Of a DNA stretch of 25,550 nt, positions 1 through 7,613 are shown piece after piece. Source of the stretch: an uncultured Lachnospiraceae bacterium. Its GTDB lineage: Bacteria; Bacillota; Clostridia; Lachnospirales; Lachnospiraceae. Each line of letters opens with the position of its first letter. Within the stretch, counting starts at the first letter, position 1. The translations under genes and the position numbers were made by a program. The stretch lies in assembly GCA_905236585.1 (NCBI GenBank), contig CAJOQZ010000101.1, forward strand, positions 1-25,550. Reading direction: 5' to 3'. The notes below the pieces were generated by a model that did not search any database, was not told where the DNA came from, and was given only the letters and a program-made list of their open reading frames with translations.

Positions 1-1
1 A

Positions 2-826
2 AAAGAAGCAGTTGTTCGGAAATTCCGAACAACTGCTTCGGATGGAAAGAATTACAATGTTCTCTATTATAATTTGGACATGATTATTTCTCTTGGCTAT
101 CGAATTAATTCCGCAACTGCCACCAAGTTTAGACAGTGGGCAACTCAGCGGTTAAAAGAATATATAATCAAGGGATTTACAATAGACGACGAGCGCCTAA
201 AGGGAAATGGCGGTGGTAATTACTGGAAAGAACTGCTGGATCGCATCAGGGATATCCGTTCTTCAGAAAAGGTTCTTTACCGGCAGGTTCTTGATCTGTA
301 TGCGACCAGTGTGGATTATAATCCGAGGAGTGATGAGTCAATACAGTTTTTCAAGATCGTTCAGAATAAACTGCATTATGCGGCACATGGTCATACTGCG
401 GCTGAAGTGATCTACGAAAGAGCAGACGCTAATAAACCTTTTATGGGACTGACTTCCTTTTCGGGAGAACTTCCTGCATTGAAGGATATCGGGGTGGCAA
501 AGAACTATCTGAAAGAGGATGAGCTAAAGATTCTGAACAACCTTGTTTCCGGTTATTTCGACCTGGCCGAGATCAATGCCATTGAACATAAGCCAATGTA
601 TATGAGTGATTATGTTGAACAGTTGGATTCTATTCTTACATCTGGGAACAGGAAACTCCTTGAAGGCCCCGGGAAGGTTAGCCATGATGAGGCTATAAAG
701 AAAGCGAAGACGGAGTATCGCAAATATCAGGAGATTACATTTTCTCCGGTGGAAGAAGAGTATTTGAAAAGCATCAAAGGTCTGGAAAAAGAAGTAAAGA
801 AGAGAAAAAGAGCGTCTAAGAAATAA
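2..826 (+). CDS. RhuM-family protein (5' end outside window)
   Basis: The frame is open from the first complete codon to a TAA stop, so the gene continues left of the window and about 274 residues are visible. It matches what I know of RhuM (a Salmonella pathogenicity-island 'virulence protein' family of unproven function). The family core is present in order: NLDMIISLGYR, then FRQWATQRLKEYI, KGF and DDERLK, then RIRDIR, QNKLHYAAHGHTAAEVIYERAD, and a charged C-terminal tail. RhuM proteins are usually somewhat over 300 residues, so roughly 60 N-terminal residues are probably missing. A TTG inside the NLDM motif is not a credible start because homology continues upstream of it. The gene ends 14 bases before a serine recombinase, and RhuM genes are common in mobile elements. 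Family assignment is confident; the biochemical role is unknown. Confidence 0.85.
   Translation, partial: KEAVVRKFRTTASDGKNYNVLYYNLDMIISLGYRINSATATKFRQWATQRLKEYIIKGFTIDDERLKGNGGGNYWKELLDRIRDIRSSEKVLYRQVLDLYATSVDYNPRSDESIQFFKIVQNKLHYAAHGHTAAEVIYERADANKPFMGLTSFSGELPALKDIGVAKNYLKEDELKILNNLVSGYFDLAEINAIEHKPMYMSDYVEQLDSILTSGNRKLLEGPGKVSHDEAIKKAKTEYRKYQEITFSPVEEEYLKSIKGLEKEVKKRKRASKK
5..39. repeat. Perfect 35-base palindrome inside the RhuM frame
   Basis: Two 17-base arms (5-21 and 23-39) are exact reverse complements around a single central base at 22. The arms begin GAAGCAGTTG and end CAACTGCTTC. The whole repeat lies in frame inside the RhuM coding sequence and encodes a plausible family peptide on both arms. 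It could form a strong hairpin in RNA or a cruciform in DNA. Function unknown. Confidence 0.9.
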
Positions 827-840
827 AGAGGAACTTTGTT

Positions 841-2303
841 ATGGGAAAAGAAAAAACCAAAGTATACACATACACCCGTGTATCCACCGCCATGCAGATT
901 GACGGTTATTCTCTTGATGCGCAGATATCGCGTATGAAAGCCTTTGCGGATTTCAATGATTATGAGATCATCCGCGAGTATCAGGACACCGGAAAATCGG
1001 GAAGATCAATCGAGGGACGAGCACAGTTCAGGCAGATGATGGATGATATCAAGGCGGAAAAGGACGGAGTATCATATGTCCTTGTTTTCAAACTGTCCCG
1101 ATTCGGCAGGAATGCTGCGGATGTGCTCAGCTCTCTTCAGATCAAGCAGGATTACGGTGTAAATCTGATCTGTGTTGAGGATGGTATAGATTCCTCAAAG
1201 GATGCCGGGAAGCTGATCATTTCCGTCCTGTCAGCCGTTGCTGAGATAGAAAAGGAAAACATCCGCGTGCAGACAATGGAAGGTCGTATGCAGAAAGCCC
1301 GTGAGGGTAGATGGAATGGCGGCTTTGCTCCGTATGGATATGATCTATTGTTTATGGGCGCCGTCGGACCGAGAAAGTTCACGGAACCCGTGATGAATAC
1401 CATCTGGTAGAGAAAGAAGATTATCTTCTTGTGGACGGGCTGCATGAAGCCATTGTCAGCGAAGAGGACTGGGAAAAGGCGCAGGTCAAGATAAAAACAC
1501 AGGCAAAGCGGTATGAACATGTAAACCGCGAAGCCGGGGAAAAAATACATATGCTTTCCGGTATAGTAAAATGCCCTATATGCGGTGCCGGTATGTATGG
1601 TAATAAATCCATAAAGAAGAAACCGGACGGTACCAACTACAAGGACTATTTTTATTATGGAAGTAAACACCGCTTTATGACCCGCGGTCATAAATGTACT
1701 TATCGGAATCAGATAAATGAAGAGGTTCTAGATAAATCGGTAGCAGAGGTTGTGAGCAGGCTGGTAAGCCGACCCAAGTTCTCTGCCAGGATGAAAGAAA
1801 AGATCAACACTCAGGTGGATACCACAGCGATAGATCAGGAAATCGCCGCATATGAAAAGCAGCTCCGGAATAACAGCAATCTGAAGATCAAGCTGATCGA
1901 AGAAATGGATGCGCTTGATTTTGACGATAAGCACTATGGCAGGAAGAAAAGAGATTTAGGTGACAGGCTTGATAAAGCGTACGATAAGATAGACGAGCTT
2001 GAGGAGCAGTTGTTATCTGCACGCGCAAAGAAAAGCGCTATAGAAGCGGAAAAAGTCACGACAGAGAATATATACCGGGTGCTTCGCAGCTTCAATAAGT
2101 TCTACGGCATGATGGATGAAGAAGAGCGCAGAAAACTGATGGAAGCGTTGATTGCCGAAATACAGATTTTCGAGGATAAGAAAGAAAACGGATAGTGGTT
2201 AAAGTCCATAAAATTCAGGCTTCCGATAGTTGAGGAAAGTGTTGACCTGAGTTTGGACAATCAAAATCACGTCGAGACAGTGTGTCTACTAACACATAAC
2301 TGA
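841..2303 (+). pseudogene. Large serine recombinase, disrupted
   Basis: The N-terminal part (841 to about 1346) has the resolvase catalytic domain: Ser15 in YTRVSTAMQ, then QDTGKSG, KLSRFGRN with the expected arginines, and EGRWNGGFAPYGY at about residues 156-167. The frame then runs into TAG at 1408-1410. From 1344-1347 another frame continues the protein with YGRRRTEKVHGTRDEYH, a zinc ribbon beginning CPICGAGM, and a long coiled coil. The roughly 80-100 codons that relatives carry between these blocks are missing, so this is an internal deletion with frameshift. The second frame meets TAG at 2193-2195, yet the next 35 codons (WLKSIKFRLP through HVETV to TGA at 2301) read as the usual C-terminal tail, so this amber looks like a second lesion. 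The zinc ribbon also has YYYGSKHR where many relatives have a cysteine. Probably inactive in integration or excision. Confidence 0.88.
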
Positions 2304-2552
2304 GCCATGCCGACCTCGATTCCGCTTTCGCTTCATCTCGGTCGCGGCTGTTAAGGAGGGGCTTTTTTCCCGGTAAGAGCCGCATGAATAATAATACTCT
2401 TCTTTGTACAAACAGGTTCACGCGGAAATCAATTTTCACCTAATCCTGTAACTCATGAAACCTATTGCAGAATATTCCGTAATATGATATCGTTGACGCA
2501 TGCCAGCACCTGTTGCGCATCTTCTCATGGAAAATGAGCGCCGTGCCGCTTG
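2304..2552. other. Gene-free stretch between recombinase relic and lipoprotein gene
   Basis: I see no supported gene here. The stretch contains a GC-rich segment with imperfect inverted arms (CGACC near 2313 and GGTCG near 2338), a Shine-Dalgarno-like AAGGAGGGG near 2354 followed by a T run, and a small CTCAT/ATGAG hairpin at 2524-2538 just past the lipoprotein stop codon. None is a clear terminator. Serine-recombinase elements often end close to their recombinase gene, so an attachment site could lie here, but no repeat proves it. Confidence 0.4.
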
Positions 2553-4064
2553 CTATTCTTCGTTTTTCACCCGTTTTGTATAAGTTCCGGGGACATAGGT
2601 CTCTAAAAATTCGTTGATGTCGGAAAACGATTTCGGGAAGGAAAGCCCTAAACGTTTTGCGACGGAATCCTGATACAGTTTCTGTAAATCTTCGTCTTTG
2701 GGCTGCCCGATTTTGATCGTGGAAGCGTCTTCTTCGCCGACAAGGATGCGGTAGGCGACTTTACCGGCGCGGTAGCCTTGGTCGTACGGGTCGGAAAAAA
2801 TGCACGCCAGCGTTTTTTCGCCAAGCATCGGATCTCCGCCGATCGTGGAAACGCCGTTTTCCGTGGCAATCTGTGTAATCATATCAATCTGATCCGAAAG
2901 CATGCTTTCCGCGGATATGTATAGGGCACTGCATTCCTCACAGGCGTATGCGACGATATCCTCCGGCGCCGCATCCGACAGGTCGGCAGGTTCATACTCC
3001 GGCAGTTCGCTGATTGCCGCATCTGCCCCGCCCGCATCGCCGGAACCCACATCGACAGAAGATGCCGCATTGTCCGCACCGTCAATATCGTCCGGTTCAT
3101 CGGACAGACTTGCCGCATCCGCCGATTCGCCGCCGTTAGCAGAATCAGCCTCGTCATTTGAAGCCGCTGCGGCAGCCTCCTGCTCTTCCATGGCGATCAG
3201 CGCACGTTTACCGGCGATCCATGTTTTGGAAGTTTTGGCGGTTCGCGTGGATGAGGGGGAATTGATGCCGGTCAGGCTGCCGTCTTCGCCGATGGCTTCC
3301 ACGTTGATGTCGGAGCCTGCCTTGCCCGACGCTGCGACGATCGTGGACGGCAGTATGACGGACGGCATTTCCTCGTACGTATCAAGGGCGTCGTCCGCAG
3401 ATGCGGCTTCCGTTTCCGCGATTTCGTACTCTTTCCACGGGATGCCCGCCTGGTCGAGATAGGTTTCTAACATTTCGTTTTGATAAATGGCGTTGTCGTC
3501 GATGGGGCTGTACAGTATGCCGACCGTCCGCAGGTCGGGCGTCGCTTCGATCAGCAGGGAAAGCTGATCGGGCATATAGGGCGCCGCGGAGATGCCGGTG
3601 ACGTTGCGCCCGGTCAGCCGGTCCCGGGAATCGCCGTCGGAAAAAAGATGCAGAGCGTTCTGGTAATTGATGACTCCGGCGCCGACGATCGGCGTAGTGG
3701 TCGTGGCGGCGGCAGCAGCGGAAAGCGCCTGTGAGCCGACGGAAAAGACAAGTTCATTGTCATCAGAAAGCATATTAAGAACAACCGCCTCGCCGTTCTC
3801 GTCGAAAGCGATGGTCCGGTCGTTTAATATGATGTGCGCCTCGCCGAAGGTGTCATACAAGGCATCCGCGAAGCCGTCTACGATCTGTTCGTAAACGGGG
3901 CTTTCATAGGAGCGGCACACCGCGATCCGATAGCGGACGGTGTCCTGCGTCACCTGATCGTAGGATTTTGCATCGTCGTCTGCCGCGCCGCAGCCGAAGG
4001 CGCCAAGCGGCAACGATAAGGCGACGAGTAAAGAGATGCATTTTTTCAAAAACTTTATTTTCAT
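2553..4064 (-). CDS. ABC_sub_bind-type solute-binding lipoprotein with acidic insertion
   Basis: The protein has 503 residues from the ATG at 4064. Residues 1-24 form a lipoprotein signal peptide (basic KIKFLKK, hydrophobic core, AFG before Cys25). Residues about 43-230 and 375-475 match the two lobes of ABC_sub_bind/TrpX-like binding proteins: IVDGFADAL, VFSVGSQAL, TGISAAPYMPDQL, VGILYSPIDDNAIYQNE, STIGGDPM, and DPYDQGYRAGKVAYRIL near the C-terminus. Relatives have about 330 residues; the excess is a low-complexity Ala/Asp/Ser/Glu-rich stretch, densest at about 294-365, placed between the lobes. An ATG start is chosen over a TTG 36 bases upstream because it begins the signal peptide. No Shine-Dalgarno precedes it. 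The gene is divergent from comF. No permease or ATPase follows; the recombinase relic lies downstream instead. Ligand unknown. Confidence 0.8.
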   Translation of the reverse strand: MKIKFLKKCISLLVALSLPLGAFGCGAADDDAKSYDQVTQDTVRYRIAVCRSYESPVYEQIVDGFADALYDTFGEAHIILNDRTIAFDENGEAVVLNMLSDDNELVFSVGSQALSAAAAATTTTPIVGAGVINYQNALHLFSDGDSRDRLTGRNVTGISAAPYMPDQLSLLIEATPDLRTVGILYSPIDDNAIYQNEMLETYLDQAGIPWKEYEIAETEAASADDALDTYEEMPSVILPSTIVAASGKAGSDINVEAIGEDGSLTGINSPSSTRTAKTSKTWIAGKRALIAMEEQEAAAAASNDEADSANGGESADAASLSDEPDDIDGADNAASSVDVGSGDAGGADAAISELPEYEPADLSDAAPEDIVAYACEECSALYISAESMLSDQIDMITQIATENGVSTIGGDPMLGEKTLACIFSDPYDQGYRAGKVAYRILVGEEDASTIKIGQPKDEDLQKLYQDSVAKRLGLSFPKSFSDINEFLETYVPGTYTKRVKNEE

Positions 4065-4071
4065 GAAGGAT

Positions 4072-4100
4072 ATTTTAATAAGAATTAGAGGGAAAGTCAA
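4072..4100 (-). promoter_or_regulatory. Sigma-A promoter for the solute-binding lipoprotein, close to its ATG
   Basis: On the minus strand a TTGACT -35 box (4095-4100) is followed by a 17-base spacer and a TAAAAT -10 box (4072-4077). Only seven bases separate the -10 box from the ATG at 4064, so transcription should begin at or next to the start codon. The -35 box abuts the comF start codon on the other strand. Confidence 0.65.
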
Positions 4101-4838
4101 ATGAATTGCCGAAAACTATATGATATTGCATCAAAGGGGCTGGACGTCCTGTATCCGCGGGAGTGCCCATGCTGCGGGCGTCTGCTTGCTTTTTTTGAAT
4201 ATTCCGCGGGATTTTGCGGAAAATGCCGCAAAGAAATCCGCTTCGTAACGGAGCCGTCTTGCAAAAAATGCGGCAAGCCGCTTGCGGATTCAACGGAGGA
4301 ATACTGCTACGACTGTAAAAGGATAGCGCATCTATTTGTGCAATCGAAAGCAGTCTATGTGTATTCCGGCGGCATGAAGACGGCAATGTACGGATTAAAA
4401 TACGGGAACAGGAGGTACTTTGCGGAGGTTTTCGCAAAAGACATGGCAAAGCGTCATGCACGGTGGCTTGCGGGATTAGGCGTTGATATGGTGCTTCCGG
4501 TTCCGATGCATGCGGCAAAAAAGAGGCAGCGGGGATACGATCAGGCGGAGGAACTGGCAAAAGCGCTCTGCCGGGAAGCGGGACTTCCTTTTTCCGGGAA
4601 AACACTGGTACGTACCAAAAAGACGCTGCCGCAAAAGGAACTAAATGACACGGATAGAAGAAAGAATTTGAAAAATGCTTTCAAAATACCGCAAAATAGT
4701 GTAAAATCAAACGGAGTACTATTGGTTGACGATATATATACCACGGGCGCAACGATCGACGCCTGCGCCGAAGCCTTGAAAAATGCGGGCGTGCGCGAGG
4801 TATACGCAATGACGGTTGTGGTGGGACAGGGCATCTGA
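4101..4838 (+). CDS. comF: ComF-family phosphoribosyltransferase-like protein
   Basis: The protein has 245 residues. The N-terminus carries a cysteine-rich zinc-binding region (CPCC at 22-25, CGKC at 39-42, CKKC at 54-57, CYDC at 69-72). The C-terminal half is a type I phosphoribosyltransferase fold with VLPVPMHAAKKRQRGYDQAEELA at about 131-153 and the PRPP loop VLLVDDIYTTGAT at 206-218. ComFC-type proteins are needed for natural DNA uptake in Bacillus and Haemophilus, where they act in the cytoplasm at a late step. The start ATG follows AGAGGG with 8-base spacing. This is the first gene of a long plus-strand run and is followed by the YvyF-like gene, as in the Bacillus comF-yvyF neighbourhood. 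Assignment is confident. Transformation competence of this organism is not shown, since no other com genes are visible. Confidence 0.92.
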   Translation: MNCRKLYDIASKGLDVLYPRECPCCGRLLAFFEYSAGFCGKCRKEIRFVTEPSCKKCGKPLADSTEEYCYDCKRIAHLFVQSKAVYVYSGGMKTAMYGLKYGNRRYFAEVFAKDMAKRHARWLAGLGVDMVLPVPMHAAKKRQRGYDQAEELAKALCREAGLPFSGKTLVRTKKTLPQKELNDTDRRKNLKNAFKIPQNSVKSNGVLLVDDIYTTGATIDACAEALKNAGVREVYAMTVVVGQGI

Positions 4839-4887
4839 TAGATACTCAAGTTTTGGTGTGTGGGATAACATTAAGGAGGGGAATGCA

Positions 4888-5286
4888 ATGGAGGTAAGGA
4901 ATTGCAGAAGTTGTCGCAGACTGTTTAATTATCTTGGCGGTCAGCAAATCTGTCCCGATTGCAAAGAAAAGATAGAAAAGCGGTTTTACGCCGTTAAGGA
5001 GTATATCCGGGAGAATCCGCACGCGAGGATGCAGGAGATCGCCGACGCGAACGAGGTGACGGTGCTGCAATTGCAGCAGTGGGTACGCGAGGAACGGCTG
5101 CAGTTTTCCTCGGATTCGGATATTGCGATACAGTGTGAAAAATGCGGCAAGAAGATCTTTACCGGACGGTTCTGCGACGAATGCAAAATGCATATGGCGC
5201 AGGGACTTACGAAAGCGTTTCAGAAGGATGTGCCGGAGAAGAAAAAAGAGAAGCATGAGAATAAGATGCGATTTAAGAAGAGTTAA
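4888..5286 (+). CDS. YvyF-like flagellar-operon zinc protein
   Basis: The protein has 132 residues from the ATG at 4888, which has a strong AAGGAGGGG 6 bases upstream; a longer reading from 4816 overlaps comF and lacks a site. Four CxxC pairs (C6/C9, C22/C25, C83/C86, C96/C99) make two zinc ribbons that flank a helix-turn-helix-like segment (about 45-70, MQEIADANEVTVLQLQQWV). The tail is Lys-rich. This layout matches the flagellar-operon protein family of B. subtilis YvyF, whose gene also sits next to comF and near flgM. No flagellar genes are visible in the window. It may be a regulator or an RNA- or DNA-binding protein; its partners are unknown. Confidence 0.72.
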   Translation: MEVRNCRSCRRLFNYLGGQQICPDCKEKIEKRFYAVKEYIRENPHARMQEIADANEVTVLQLQQWVREERLQFSSDSDIAIQCEKCGKKIFTGRFCDECKMHMAQGLTKAFQKDVPEKKKEKHENKMRFKKS

Positions 5287-5288
5287 TC

Positions 5289-5750
5289 ATGTTGAATGAA
5301 AAACGCGTCAAGCATATGATCCGCATGGCGATGTTTGAAAAATACGAAAGCCGCGATTATAACTCGATGCTCCATACGACAAAAAAAGATTACGTATCCT
5401 TTCACGATATGATAGGTACGATTGTCGGAACCGTGATTTATCTGGTGGCGGCGGGCGGAACAGCGGCTGTGCTATATATGTTTTTTTTGTCCGATATCAA
5501 CCGGGTGGTCGCAATCACGGGCATTATCGCGGCGGTTATCGGGTATATCGTATTCCTGTATCTTTATCGGCGGCTGGTCCACCGGCGCGCGGTGCGGCGC
5601 TATGCGAAGGCAAAGCGCAAGATCAACCGTATAAAAAAAGACTGGGAATTATTAGAGCAGATGTACGAAGAGGAAGCGAGCCGTATGACGCCTCAGGCCT
5701 ATCAGGATGAGGGCACTAGAAATCCGGCAGCAGTAGAAGACAATGGCTAA
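5289..5750 (+). CDS. Unknown small membrane protein upstream of cdaA
   Basis: The protein has 153 residues and I do not recognise a family. It has a polar N-terminus (1-40), two membrane segments (about 42-67, rich in Gly/Ala/Val, and about 72-92), and a strongly basic, probably helical cytoplasmic C-terminus (about 93-125, RRLVHRRAVRRYAKAKRKI) that turns acidic toward the end. It starts two bases after the YvyF-like stop, with only a weak AAGAAG-type ribosome site, and overlaps the next gene by eight bases, so the three are probably translationally coupled. Position and overlap suggest it works with the following membrane protein. The ORF is clearly real because codon use matches its neighbours and spacing is tight; the function is unassigned. 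Confidence 0.75.
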   Translation: MLNEKRVKHMIRMAMFEKYESRDYNSMLHTTKKDYVSFHDMIGTIVGTVIYLVAAGGTAAVLYMFFLSDINRVVAITGIIAAVIGYIVFLYLYRRLVHRRAVRRYAKAKRKINRIKKDWELLEQMYEEEASRMTPQAYQDEGTRNPAAVEDNG

Positions 5751-6657
5751 ATTTATTCGAACAAGAGGGAGAATCCGTCGCTTTTACGGACAGCACGAGA
5801 TACTGTTGAACCGCTTATTTAACGGCATCTTCAGTTTTATCGTGCTACTTGTTTTATCCCGTTATTTCGGCTTTGCGAAAATTCTTTCCCATGCGTGGGT
5901 TGTTCCGCTCCTGTCGGTTTTGTGTGCATTTTTGCCCCCGTCGGGATCGGCACTTGTGATGCAGGGGTATCTGTTGATCCAGTTGATGTCCGTATCCTTT
6001 GGCGTGGCGGTTACGATGCTGGTGCTGTTCGTATTGTCGTATGCGCTCTGCGTCGGATATCAGGCGCATAAATTCAATAATTTGGTCGGGATTACCGCAT
6101 GGCACCGGCTCCACATACCCTATCTTGCCTCTATGCAGACGGCGCTGCTCGGCGGCGTACAGGAAGTGGCGGCGGTTGTCTGCGGAACCGTGATTTCCTT
6201 TTACATGAAGGAGGTATATGACAACGCGGCGCTCCTGAAAAGCGGAACGGACGCTCTGTCGCCGATCGACTTGCTGCGGGACAACGTGTTTGCCAACCCG
6301 CTGTTCTACATCTATTTGGTCGCCATGGCGGCGTTGTTTATCATGGTCTATACGATCCGCACCATGAACATCCGCCATGCATGGACGGTTGCGGTTACAA
6401 GCGGCGTCGTGGTGGAGTTTATCCTGATGCTTGCGGGATATCTTTTTGTTGGACAGAGGAGCCGCATCCCGGAACTGATCTTAGCGAACGCCGTTACGTT
6501 TTTGATCGGCGTGCTGACAAAATATCTGGTATTGGATTTGGACTATACGCGGGTGGAGCGCGTCCGGTTCGAAGATGACGAATATTATTATTATGTGACG
6601 GCGGTGCCGAAGATCCGCCTCGAAGAAGAACAAAAGAGAGTCAAGCGGCTCTCATAG
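5743..6657 (+). CDS. Unknown polytopic membrane protein upstream of cdaA
   Basis: The protein has 304 residues and no family I can name. There are about six or seven hydrophobic segments: near 26-45, 50-65, 72-105 (long, perhaps two), 133-155, 188-208, 213-238 and 243-262. The N-terminus is basic (RTRGRIRRFYGQ). The C-terminus (about 265-304) is soluble and charged, with a run of four tyrosines in DDEYYYYVTAVPKIRLEEEQ, ending in a basic KRVKRLS. The start ATG overlaps the stop of the preceding gene. It lies 41 bases upstream of cdaA, in the same operon. The charged Tyr-rich tail sits on a protein that otherwise looks like a transporter or scaffold. A role linked to c-di-AMP is only a guess from position. 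Confidence 0.78.
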   Translation: MAKFIRTRGRIRRFYGQHEILLNRLFNGIFSFIVLLVLSRYFGFAKILSHAWVVPLLSVLCAFLPPSGSALVMQGYLLIQLMSVSFGVAVTMLVLFVLSYALCVGYQAHKFNNLVGITAWHRLHIPYLASMQTALLGGVQEVAAVVCGTVISFYMKEVYDNAALLKSGTDALSPIDLLRDNVFANPLFYIYLVAMAALFIMVYTIRTMNIRHAWTVAVTSGVVVEFILMLAGYLFVGQRSRIPELILANAVTFLIGVLTKYLVLDLDYTRVERVRFEDDEYYYYVTAVPKIRLEEEQKRVKRLS

Positions 6658-6698
6658 AAGGGTTTTGCAAGGAAGTATAGATATTAGGAGCATGACGA

Positions 6699-7613
6699 AT
6701 GGACGACTTTGTCAATTCGATGGACGCTTTTTTCAGCGACTATTTTGACCTTTCCTTTCCGAATATTCATGTAACCGACGTTGTGGAAGTCCTGATCATT
6801 GCGATCTTTTTCTACGAAGTGTTGATCCTGATCAAGAACACCAGAGCGTGGATGCTTTTCCGCGGGATATTATTTATTCTGGGGATGTTTCTTATTGCGG
6901 TTCTCTTCCAGATGAATACGATCCTTTGGCTGGGGGAGCGCCTGTTTAACGCGGGTATGATCGCGGTTATCGTTGTATTTCAGCCGGAATTGCGGCATGC
7001 GCTCGAGCAGCTCGGCAGACAGGACTTCCTGCAGTCCTTAAACCTTACGTCGCTATTTGCAAGGGCGTCGGAAAAGCGGTTCGAAGACCGGACGATCACG
7101 GAGATCGTTGCGGCTTGCTATGCCATGGGCGCGGTAAAAACAGGCGCATTGATTGTCGTCGAGGAAGATGTGCGCCTTACGGAGCAGGAGCGGACAGGAA
7201 TTCGCATGGACTCCCTTGTTTCGCGGCAGTTGCTGCTTAATATATTTGAAAAAAACACGCCGCTCCACGACGGCGCGATCATTGTCCGGGGAGACCGGAT
7301 CGTTGCGGCAACCTGTTATCTGCCGCTGACGGACAATCTTGCGCTGTCAAAAGATTTAGGAACGCGGCATCGTGCGGCAGTCGGCATTTCGGAGGTTTCC
7401 GACGCGCTTACGATCGTTGTATCGGAGGAAACGGGGCAGGTATCGATCGCGCAGGATCGCAAACTGATCCGCAACGTGAGCGCGAGCGGCTTGGAGGATA
7501 TCCTGCGGCATGTGCAGACGCCGGATGCCTATGAGCAGTCGGGAGAGGCAGTAAGGCGGCCGTTTTTCCGTCGTTTGTTCAAACGGAAAGGGGGTGCGGC
7601 AAATGGCAGGTAA
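6699..7613 (+). CDS. cdaA: Membrane diadenylate cyclase CdaA
   Basis: CdaA condenses two ATP molecules into cyclic di-AMP, the second messenger that controls potassium uptake, osmotic balance and cell-wall homeostasis in Firmicutes. The protein has 304 residues. The N-terminus has three membrane segments (about 28-45, 53-71, 80-95), followed by the FQPELRHALEQLGR linker (94-107) and the DAC catalytic domain. Both signature motifs are intact: DGA at 191-193 (in LHDGAIIV) and the RHR motif in GTRHRAAVG (221-229). A long basic tail ends in RRPFFRRLFKRKGG. The ATG has TAGGAG 8 bases upstream. The gene overlaps cdaR by 11 bases, the standard arrangement. Length is close to the family's usual 270-300 residues. 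Confidence 0.97.
   Translation: MDDFVNSMDAFFSDYFDLSFPNIHVTDVVEVLIIAIFFYEVLILIKNTRAWMLFRGILFILGMFLIAVLFQMNTILWLGERLFNAGMIAVIVVFQPELRHALEQLGRQDFLQSLNLTSLFARASEKRFEDRTITEIVAACYAMGAVKTGALIVVEEDVRLTEQERTGIRMDSLVSRQLLLNIFEKNTPLHDGAIIVRGDRIVAATCYLPLTDNLALSKDLGTRHRAAVGISEVSDALTIVVSEETGQVSIAQDRKLIRNVSASGLEDILRHVQTPDAYEQSGEAVRRPFFRRLFKRKGGAANGR

Noticed and set aside
2215..2439. Minus-strand 74-codon frame after the recombinase
   Set aside because: It overlaps the recognisable C-terminal tail of the recombinase in the plus frame and has no ribosome site; probably spurious.
2382..2441. Short ATG frame (about 19 residues) with AAGGAGGGG upstream
   Set aside because: Spacing from the ribosome-like site is too long (over 20 bases) and the peptide shows no recognisable feature.
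2524..2538. CTCAT/ATGAG hairpin as terminator of the lipoprotein gene
   Set aside because: The stem is five bases and no T run follows on the minus strand.
4065..4100. TTG start for the lipoprotein 36 bases upstream of the ATG
   Set aside because: It has no ribosome site, falls in the predicted promoter, and would add residues in front of a complete signal peptide.
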